64,000 nt of DNA. It comes from Calvatia gigantea. Taxonomy: Eukaryota > Basidiomycota > Agaricomycetes > Agaricales > Lycoperdaceae. The stretch lies in contig JACAAK010000008.1 of NCBI GenBank assembly GCA_025093985.1, forward strand, positions 1,612,001-1,676,000, written 5' to 3'. The position numbers and the translations under genes are program-made. Below, piece after piece: positions 58,101 to 64,000 of this stretch (the first letter of the stretch is position 1; every line of letters begins with the position of its first letter). The notes beneath the pieces are model-generated. The model ran no database searches. It had not been told where the DNA came from and was given only the letters and a program-made list of their open reading frames with translations.

Positions 58101-59470
58101 CACAAGGAGAGGTCTACAGGGAGTGTGGAGAGGTGAAATGCGGTCTCTGAAGCAATTGTAGTGCCATCTAACAGTGCTGAGTGGCCCGGAGTGATTCTAG
58201 CCTTGAAAAGCGCCTTTTTGCCCTTATAAAACACCATAGAGGTTGCACCAATGCTGATATTAACTCCGGAGTGACGAGTAAGGTATAAACATGATAGTAG
58301 GTTGCTCCGGAGGTCTGGGACATGTAGGACTCTCGAAAACTCGACCTCTCTAACCCTTTTCCCTTCCAACACAGGCTGAAACACCACAGAACCTACTCCA
58401 GCTGAGTAGACAATGGAATTGTCAGCTAAGCGGATGGGAATGCGACTGGGGGAGTAGGACTTGAACCAGTGGCGATGTGGGGTCATATGAGAAGTGGCCC
58501 CTGTGTCTGCAAGCCAATGGAAGTCAGCATCAAGCTGTAGAGGTGAAGAGGGAGAGGGTGACGAAGAACTTGCATTTCCGGCGAATTCCCGGGCCTGTTG
58601 CGCTCCGCCTGCTGTAGGCGACGAGGGGGGGTCCTGAGGAGTGTCCTGTGCGCGTTTTGCGTGATTCCGACAACGCCTTGATGAGTTATTGGCAATTTGC
58701 TCAGCAGTCTTCTCCTGGGCTTGCTTTTGAGCTGCCTCGAATGCCCAGCACTTCTGGATAGTGTGTCCGGACTTGTGACAAAAATCGCATTTTCCGGATG
58801 AAGGAGGGGGCTGGGAGCGTGCGGAAAAGGCTGTGGAGGAGCTGACAGTGTCCTGGGCACGTCTGCGGCGTTGAATATCCTCTGTGACAAAAGCCTGGTG
58901 CACAGCAGCCTTGTCAAGTTTGTCCATGAGGAGGAGGGAGGAGGTGAAGGAGGCAAATTCTTCAGATGGGAGGGCTCTAATGAGGGACATGGAGGCTAGT
59001 TCTTCATCAAGCTGGGTGAGGGTGAAGTCCACAGGCCTGAGGTCCTTGATAGTCTTCACTGCATCTTCAACTCTGTTGATAAGGGACTGTAGGGACTCCT
59101 CCTCGAGTTTCCGGATGGTAAAGAGGTCATCATAGGCATTGAATCGCATTCCTGGACGCTTTTGGAGGTGCACAGACTGTAGGGAGGTCCACATCTTGAC
59201 TGGGTCATCCTGGATGCCATTGAAGTGAATCCTCTGGTCAGCCTCCACCATAAGGAAGAGCCAACCTGCAGCTCTGTCTGCCTTAGCCTCCCAGGCATCC
59301 TGAGCAGCCAGCTCAGCCTCAGTGGGGGTTTTAGACATGGCAGGGGGGGAGACTTTTCCAGAAACAATCCTCCACAGACCACTAGCCCTCAACCACGCCT
59401 CCATCTCGCCAGCCCAAGTAGAGTAGTTTGTCCCACATAGCTTCGCAAAGTTTGGTCCGGATTGAGCCAT
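55124..59470 (-). CDS. copia-3 Gag-Pol polyprotein
   Basis: One uninterrupted frame of 1448 residues. Gag (1-210, NYSTWAGEMEAWLRASGLWR); CCHC knuckle C228/C231/H236/C241; aspartic protease DTG at 322-324; integrase zinc motif with H458 and CEPC 493-496; integrase core D523, D586, E622 (35 residues between the last two); a Pro/Ser-rich linker to about 900; RT starting near GWVFKVKRNPDG, active-site FIDD in VPVFIDDITLVS; RNase H with SDASHGS, STEAEYVAA and YIDNKSG, ending near the stop. No gag-pol frameshift exists, so all products come from one polyprotein, as in Drosophila-type copia. The start codon follows 125 bases of leader. All catalytic motifs look intact; the FIDD variant is shared by every copy here. 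Confidence 0.96.
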   Translation of the reverse strand: MAQSGPNFAKLCGTNYSTWAGEMEAWLRASGLWRIVSGKVSPPAMSKTPTEAELAAQDAWEAKADRAAGWLFLMVEADQRIHFNGIQDDPVKMWTSLQSVHLQKRPGMRFNAYDDLFTIRKLEEESLQSLINRVEDAVKTIKDLRPVDFTLTQLDEELASMSLIRALPSEEFASFTSSLLLMDKLDKAAVHQAFVTEDIQRRRRAQDTVSSSTAFSARSQPPPSSGKCDFCHKSGHTIQKCWAFEAAQKQAQEKTAEQIANNSSRRCRNHAKRAQDTPQDPPSSPTAGGAQQAREFAGNASSSSPSPSSPLQLDADFHWLADTGATSHMTPHRHWFKSYSPSRIPIRLADNSIVYSAGVGSVVFQPVLEGKRVREVEFSRVLHVPDLRSNLLSCLYLTRHSGVNISIGATSMVFYKGKKALFKARITPGHSALLDGTTIASETAFHLSTLPVDLSLWHRRFVHHNYADVKRMISQELVTGLKLESEASPDPICEPCLAGKMHSHPFPSSTSHNRSPLALVHSDLHGPLPAATHQGYKYWITFIDDSTRFRAVYLLKSKSEAFEAFKTYKYWAENQLGVKICALQDDKGGEYMSNAFLEFTRLCGIERRHSVRNRPQQNGLAERANRTMGERITAMLSESSLPASFWGECIAAMVHVWNRLPTSALPKTTPFEAFYKQKPDVSHLRVWGCTAYMHIQRDKRNSLQPHFEKCVFIGYPTGYKGWKFYNPTTRQTRISERADFDERYFPGLSRAKMNTIPSFAGPPSSPEVSPPSTSSISSPGPSQMLPLLEDEGGDVDYQPESPQPAPDAPEAPRAPSVHPLPLQEGSCKDSIISSLSQLQPPQVHSPEPSEPPVTPPTAPVQLPSTPPSVPPVIEPPHLPRRSNRSRKPPGEWWRIKLSPEPEEDDFDDQEAVYWADSGYKEVEFAGTISGPDPCTYKVAMRSPDAQDWSRACDDEIFALESNNTWELVELPPGKKLVNSGWVFKVKRNPDGSVERHKARLVAKGYSQRPGYDYTEVFAPTFRPASLRLIIALAAREGFKMRSIDISSAFTYGDLDEEIYMAQPEGYHQGGPNHVCKLTKSLYGLKQAARQWNKKLHSVMTSMGYSRLRSDNSLYIYSKGSVKVIVPVFIDDITLVSRDDSAMDSAVQELSKHFKLRDLGATSWLLAVQVKQDALNRSISLSQAQYVRELLERFKMDDCNAVKTPLPPGLELSDDQPTPEEQEAMKSIPYLSAVGSLQYLATMTCPDIAYSVSYLGRFNHNPSPRHWAAVKHLFRYLKGTVEYKLVYKGNDNPELFQTFSDASHGSCKATGRATGGYVTLVSGGAVGWCSKRQPFVTLSSTEAEYVAAVEGGKEIMWMRNILTEFGYPPSLSSTLYIDNKSGICVAKNPEHHGRMKHLDLRFFWLRDAVADEVINPVYVSTDQQLADILTKAVYPKTVNFAVPLLGLTL

Positions 59471-59580
59471 TTTTGCAGTCAGGAGAGCGGAAATAGAGTT
59501 GGGGTGGGGAGAGAGATGTAGAAGGAGATAGAGAGAAAGGAGGAAAGTGAATTAAAGTGTTGTTTTGAAGCTGTTAAAGC

Positions 59581-59595
59581 GCGGGGCCCATAACC
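59581..59595 (-). promoter_or_regulatory. copia-3 primer-binding site
   Basis: On the minus strand GGTTATGGGCCCCGC follows the 5' LTR directly. It pairs with the anticodon stem-loop of initiator tRNA-Met (GGGCCCAUAACC). The match extends over GCGC further in, as expected from the tRNA D-stem side. Confidence 0.62.
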
Positions 59596-59888
59596 TGTAA
59601 AGAGGTGCGCGTGGGGGACGTTGAGACGGTCCTAACAGTGGTGGAACGAAGTCTATTGGATTAATATTAAAGGAGGAAATCCACAATTACTGTGGACAAC
59701 TGTAAGAGACTAGATAATGAAGTTACAATACTTTGCTCACCTGTGGACAACTGTAAGAGACTAAAGGCTCTCAAAGCGTCCACAGGAAGCTACAAGTCCA
59801 CCTGTGTCATGTGACTCATCACCTGACTAAAACTCCGTCAGTGATAAGTCCCAATCTATCTATAGGACTGATGAGACCACATCTAACA
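59596..59888 (-). repeat. copia-3 5' LTR (LTR-D)
   Basis: 293 bp from TGTAAAGAGG to CCACATCTAACA. It should hold the promoter; TGACTCA at 59812-59818 is a possible Gcn4/AP-1 type activator site. It abuts LINE-7 sequence starting GTTCG. Confidence 0.92.
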
Positions 59889-62160
59889 GTTCGTTATTAC
59901 TCTACTAAAGCACTCTCTACGGTGAAGGCCATGAAGATGCTTGGTAATTCTACGAGGGGCTTGCAGCCTATGCAGAAGCGCCTCCTTTATCGGTCGTGTG
60001 TTGTTCCCATTGCGACATATGGCTTCAAACTATGGTTCTTCAAGGGCTCTCGCTGTAAGGCGGCCCTTAAGAGTCTGAACGTCATGCAGAGACAGGCGGC
60101 CCTGTGGATTACAGGTGCTTTCCGGACTGCTCCTACTGGGGCCGCGGAGTCATTCGCGGGTCTCATACCCATCCAGCTTCACATACAGAAGCTTGCTGTC
60201 AGGTCAGACTACAGGATTAAGACCCTGTCACCTAATCATCCCCTCAGGGCCCTTATGAGCCCTGAATATTCCGGGTCTGCTAAGTTGCACACTCGCTCTA
60301 TCGGTCTTATGTCTCCTGCGGTTCGCAAGAAGACTAAGGGCTCCTTAATCCAGGCTGATGCCAGCCTGGTAAACCTTGTCGAAGGGTTTGAGCCTATGGC
60401 TTCAATCAATCGGCCCGGATACCGCCTGATGGACTGCCACCCTGACCAGGTGTTGTTCATGGAGGTGAAACTCGATGCGGAGGGGAATACTGACCCCGAG
60501 CATATGTATGCTCTCAACGTGCGCCTCAGGGAGTGCAGGGAGGACCTCGGGATTGTTCATATGGCGACGGATGCAAGTCTGCCGCTCTATGGCAAGTTCC
60601 AGGCAGTTTCATCTGCCCATGTCTATCACCAATGGGAGTGTCTCCGGGAGATCACTCGCGTGGCAGGCCAAGTCACAGCGCCTGATGCTGAGCTCATGGC
60701 CATTGCACTTGGCATTCATTTTGCTCTTAAGCAGGATGATGTCAGGCTCATATGTGTATTCACTGACTCTATTGTGTCAGCGAAGCTCGCAGTTGATCCG
60801 TCTACACATTCCGGGCAGATGCTGTCCCAAGGGGTGTGTGTGGTGCTTAAGCAATGGCTCTCTGGGGATCCCTGGAGAGGCATTGAATTCCTCGCTGTCC
60901 CTTCTTCCGAGAAGTGGGAGTTCCACCATGCTGTTCACCGGCATGTCACCTCGTTCCCTCAGGTCACTTATGGTCTGAGGCCGTTCACTTCCATTGCCCG
61001 CCTGCGCAAAGAGGTGGTCGACAATGTTCTGGAGTCATGGTGTCAGCTGTACTCTACCTCTTCTTACAAGGGGCATAGTAATATGGACCTGGCCTCTGGG
61101 GCAGATCCATCTATTCCGGGGAAGCCGACCTACCTTTCTGGTGGGCCCTGGCTCCCTCATGTTAGTGGCTCTAACTCGCTTTGTGCGAGGGCCGTGCGTG
61201 CTATCATGGGTCATGCTCCGATTGGGTCGTACCGCGTACGATTCTTTCCTAACGAAAGTGTTGGCTGTTCGTGTGGTGCCGCTCTTGAGGGGCGCTATCA
61301 CATTTTTGTCAGGTGTCCCAACCACAAGAGGGAACTGGACAGACCTCCTCAGACCATTCGTGAGCTGATTGATTTCCTGAATGCAAACCCCAGGGCGTTT
61401 GCGTTCAGACCAGATGATACTGGGATCGGTTGAGCTGGCGCGCGTGGGGGGTCCCTGCGGTGTCGCTGGTCTTCTGGCCTACTGGGTGGAGAAGTCGCAA
61501 GGCAACAGGGGTGGGGTCCCTGGGGGGTGCTTCTGGCTTCGGCTAGTGGTGCTCCTTTCCTAGGCCTGATTGGGGGCTTCACGGGGGGCGGAGGTGTTAA
61601 ATAACGGGGGTGGGGTCCCCGGGTGGCGGTGCGGGTTCATCCTGCTCAGCTGCTTTCTTGGGCACCGTCTAGGCGGCGCTTCGAGTTGCTACCCTGCCTG
61701 CTGTGTTGCCCTGGATCAGGACTGGGCTGATACCCTTTCACTTGGGAAGTTGGGGGTAAGGCGGCTCCAAGCGGGGGCTCCTTGCGCTGGCTCTCCTGAC
61801 TACACCTGTCCCCTCCCGGGCGCTCGGCTGCCGCTGCCGCTGGGCCCTCTGCTTGTGGGATGATCAGGGCACCACTGCTTTGCGGCGGTGCGGCACTGGG
61901 TGTACACCACAAGACCTGGGCAACTGGGTCTTCTTCAGTGTGATGGGCATTTCAGGGAACCGGAGGATTTGGCAAGTAGGGGGCGGTCTGGTCTAGTCTG
62001 GGTTAGCGCTTGGGTTGGGTTGGGCTGCGTCTGAACAGTAGATTACTCTTAACTCATCGGACTTTGTAGCTAGGGGATCTGTACCCTCTACACGCGGACT
62101 GCGATCGGGCACCGCATTATAAATTGGTGCAAGCCTTGATTTAAAAAAAAAAAAAAAAAA

Positions 62161-62333
62161 AGGATGGTGGTGGCAGTGAGAGGATGATGGAAGGAAGGTG
62201 TGGTGACAGTAGGAGGACAGTGGGGACAGCAGGGAGCCCAGGGGAAAGGAAGGAAGAGAGGAGTTGTTGCCAAGGGATGGATACCAGAGAAAGACACGTC
62301 GTTTTTGAGCGTTATAGCGCGGGGCCCATAACC
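62161..62333 (-). other. copia-4 leader and primer-binding site
   Basis: After the LINE-7 duplication (62161-62175) this continues the copia-4 leader cut off at 49521. It is purine-rich on the plus strand and ends with GCGGGGCCCATAACC (62319-62333), the same primer-binding site as in copia-3, next to LTR-E. Confidence 0.78.
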
Positions 62334-62650
62334 TGTTGAAGGGGGCGTGTAGGGGAACGTCTGGCGGTCCTAACACTGAAGAAACAACGCAAGGGAGAAT
62401 CTCGAGAAAAACGCGTTTTATTGAACACCAGTCCTGTGGACTGTTGTAAGAGGCTGAGTACAAAACAGAAAATTGTCCTACTCACCTGTGGACTGTTGTA
62501 AGAGGCTAAAGAGCCAGAAAGTGTCCACAGGTGTTCTAACTAAGTCCAACCATCATGTGACCAAGTCACATGATCACAAAAGCATCCATTGTGGCTCTAA
62601 GTTCACATCCCTATGTACAAGTCCATATCTCCTTGGACAACTCCACAAGT
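62334..62650 (-). repeat. copia-4 5' LTR (LTR-E), incomplete
   Basis: It matches LTR-E (34126-34516) in reverse from TGTTGAAGGG to CACAAGT and lacks the first 65 or so bases, because a plus-strand LTR-E starts at 62651. This identifies LTR-E as the LTR of the copia-4 family. Confidence 0.87.
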
Positions 62651-62906
62651 TGTCAGGAGTGCTCCAGACAGTGTTAGATGGACTCTCCTGAGTCAGGGCT
62701 CCAAGGTTTGGTAGGACACTTGTGGAGTTGTCCAAGGAGATATGGACTTGTACATAGAGATGTGGACTTAGAGCCACAATGGACACTTTTGTGATCATGT
62801 GACCAAGTCACATGATGGTTGAACTTAGTTAGAACACCTGTGGACGCTTTCTGGCTCTTTAGCCTCTTACAACAGTCCACAGGTGAGTAGGACAATTTTC
62901 TGTTTT

Positions 62907-62907
<1 letters not shown>
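62651..62907 (+). repeat. LTR-E copy inverted against the copia-4 LTR
   Basis: It starts TGTCAGGAGTGC and runs to ATTTTCTGTTTTG, where the T run of LINE-10 cuts it. CAAGT at 62646-62650 is the candidate left target duplication. Together with 62334-62650 it forms arms of about 190 bases around a 65-base loop. Confidence 0.85.
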
Positions 62908-62941
<34 letters not shown>

Positions 62942-64000
62942 TGGCTTGCGCCAATTTATAACGCGGTGCCCGATCGCAGTCCGCGTGTAGCTAAGTACAA
63001 AGCCCCAACTACAAAGTCCGATGAGTTAAGAGTAATCTACTGTTCAGAAGCAGCCCAACCCAACCCAAGCGCTAACCCAGACCAGACTAGACCACCCCTT
63101 ACTTGCCAAATCCCCCGGTTCCCCGAAATGCCCATCACATTGAAGAAGACCCAGTTGCCCAGGTCTTGTGGTGTACACCCAGTGACGCATCGCCGCCGCG
63201 TGGCGGTGCCCTGATCATCCCACAAGCAGCGGGCCCAGTGGCAACGGCGGCCGAGCACCCGAGAGGGGACAGGTGTAGTCAGGAGAGCCAGCACAAGGAG
63301 CCCCCGCTTGGAGCCGCCTTACCCCCAACTTCCCAAGTGAAAGGGTATCAGCCCAGGCCCGATCTAGAGCGACGCAACGGGCAGGGTAGCAACTCGAAGC
63401 GCCGTCAAGACAGTGCCCAAGAAAGCAGCTTAGCAGGACGAACCCGCACCGCCACCCGGGGACCCCACCCCCATTATTTAACGCCTTCGCCCCCCACAAA
63501 GCCCCCGACCAAGCCCAGGAAAGGAGCACCACCAGCCGAGGCCAGAAGCACCCCCCAGGGACCCCACCCCTGTTACCTTGCGACTTCTCCACCCAGTAGG
63601 CCAGAAGACCAGCGACACTGCCGGGACCCCCTGTATGCACCAGCTCAGCCGATCCCAGCATCATCCGGTCTGAACGCAAACGCCCCGGGGTTCGCATTCA
63701 GGAAATCAATCAGCTCACGAATGGTCTGAGGAGGTCTGTCAAGTTCCCTCTTGTGGTTGGGACACCTGACGAAAATATGATAGCGCCCCTCGAGAGCGGC
63801 GCCACACGAGCAGCCAACGCTTTCGTTAGGAAAGAATCGTACGTGGTACAACCCAATCGGAGCATGACCTGTGACGGCATGCACGGCCCTCGCACAAAGC
63901 GAGTTAGAGCCGCTAACATGAGGGAGCCAGGGCCCACCAGAAAGGTAGGACGGCTTCCCCGGAATAGCTGGATCCGCCCCTGAGGCAAGGTCCATGTTAC
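62908..64000 (-). mobile_element. LINE-10, CpG-rich LINE running off the window
   Basis: A T run of 28 bases (62908-62935), the family tail in reverse, a full 3' UTR closely matching that of LINE-5, and the end of ORF2. It inserted into LTR-E. The 5' end is beyond 64000. Confidence 0.9.
63645..64000 (-). CDS. LINE-10 ORF2 C-terminal part (open at window edge)
   Basis: The last 118 codons of ORF2, uninterrupted: MDLASGADPAIPGKPSYLSG, GGPWLPHVSGSNSLCARAV, and the cysteine/histidine motif CSCGAALEGRYHIFVRCP, ending ...RPDDAGIG. This region follows RNase H in the family and may help bind the element RNA. It continues beyond the window. Confidence 0.85.
   Translation of the reverse strand, partial: NMDLASGADPAIPGKPSYLSGGPWLPHVSGSNSLCARAVHAVTGHAPIGLYHVRFFPNESVGCSCGAALEGRYHIFVRCPNHKRELDRPPQTIRELIDFLNANPGAFAFRPDDAGIG

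Larger units (their letters stand above)
54792..59888 (-). mobile_element. copia-3, intact young Ty1/copia element
   Basis: A 5.1-kb minus-strand element with two 293-bp LTRs, a primer-binding site, one long polyprotein frame and a polypurine tract. The LTRs differ only at the outermost base of the left one and at one C/T site by eye. It lies in LINE-7; GTTCG follows the right LTR (59889-59893), but the left flank is ACACC, so the usual duplication is missing on the left, where foreign filler abuts. A candidate for current activity. Confidence 0.94.
49895..61433 (+). pseudogene. LINE-7 ORF2: APE endonuclease, RT, RNase H
   Basis: ORF2 starts at ATG 49895. The endonuclease has RILSFNVAKN, FIQEPPW, GGDFNCHSREW, DLIFIS and SDHHPLSV. 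The RT part reads KVSAPGPDHVTWRMLK, FRPIVLLNTLGKLFEKM, AFDIAQFFPSLHHDM and VGQGSALSPVLSALYIAP. The frame stops at TAG 50366-50368 and TGA 50966-50968. Tc1 interrupts it inside the catalytic YVDD codons (resumes 53577). It breaks again at 53793 and resumes at 59889 after the loss of about 66 bases. From 59889 to 61433 it is open through RNase H and the CSCGAALEGRYHIFVRCP motif. EN-RT-RNase H order and a CCHC ORF1 fit the Tad clade. Confidence 0.88.
49537..62160 (+). mobile_element. LINE-7, longest LINE copy, host of nested insertions
   Basis: The plus-strand LINE spans 12.6 kb because it contains a Tc1 element (51970-53574) and a copia-3 element with adjoining filler (53794-59888). It is flanked by a 15-base duplication AGGATGGTGGTGGCA (49522-49536 and 62161-62175). 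It starts inside ORF1, so even this copy is 5'-truncated. It has ORF1 C-terminus, complete ORF2 order (endonuclease, RT, RNase H, zinc motif), a 3' UTR and an A tail (62143-62160). It inserted in the leader of copia-4. Confidence 0.92.

Noticed and set aside
59811..59888. N-terminus of the long frame 59811-61433
   Set aside because: The first codons are copia-3 LTR; true LINE-7 ORF2 sequence begins at 59889.

Overview
This 64 kb window is a repeat graveyard from a fungal genome, probably a basidiomycete. Evidence for a fungus: Ty3/gypsy chromoviruses, Ty1/copia elements, a Tad-like LINE with endonuclease, reverse transcriptase and RNase H, a Tc1/mariner element, and one apparent 47-nt spliceosomal intron. 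I find no ordinary host gene, no rRNA, no functional tRNA gene and no CRISPR array. Nearly every base belongs to a transposable element, often nested three or four deep. Names such as LTR-A, LINE-7 and copia-3 are local labels only.

Layout. 1-8.4 kb: a gypsy chromovirus (Gypsy-1, 614-8301, minus strand, 5-bp duplication CTGGC) sits inside an older LTR (LTR-A). It carries gag, a pol ruined by stop codons, and, antisense to these, an extra two-exon gene for a coiled-coil, six-cysteine zinc-cluster protein. 8.4-22.5 kb: four decayed pieces of a second gypsy family (Gypsy-A), three on the minus strand and one on the plus strand, almost without CpG. They are peppered by solo LTRs of three other families and by a long SINE-like element with a tRNA-type promoter. 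22.5-23.2 kb: about 600 bases that I cannot assign. 23.2-34.1 kb: a LINE into which a decayed copia element (copia-1) inserted, itself hit by a solo LTR, followed by two 5'-truncated LINEs. 34.1-49.5 kb: LINEs 3 to 6 alternate with copia-2, copia-4 and solo or partial LTRs. 49.5-62.2 kb: the longest LINE (LINE-7, 15-bp duplication) lies in the leader of copia-4. It is interrupted by a seemingly intact Tc1/mariner element and by an intact copia element (copia-3, one 1448-residue open reading frame, LTRs differing at two positions). A 998-bp patch of foreign repeat pieces replaces part of the LINE beside copia-3. 62.2-64 kb: the copia-4 5' end, an inverted pair of LTRs, and a LINE running off the window.

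Two ages are visible. Roughly 8.4-34 kb is CpG-poor, with stop codons of the kind made by C-to-T change at CGA, CAG or TGG. From about 34 kb onward copies are CpG-rich and less broken. This fits repeat-directed methylation followed by deamination, or a RIP-like process. The parts interact as parasites: the LINE machinery probably also mobilises the SINE-like element, which shares its 3' tail, and copia LTRs repeatedly landed in LINEs and the reverse. Likely still-competent elements are copia-3 and the Tc1/mariner element. The least expected gene is the antisense zinc-cluster gene of Gypsy-1.
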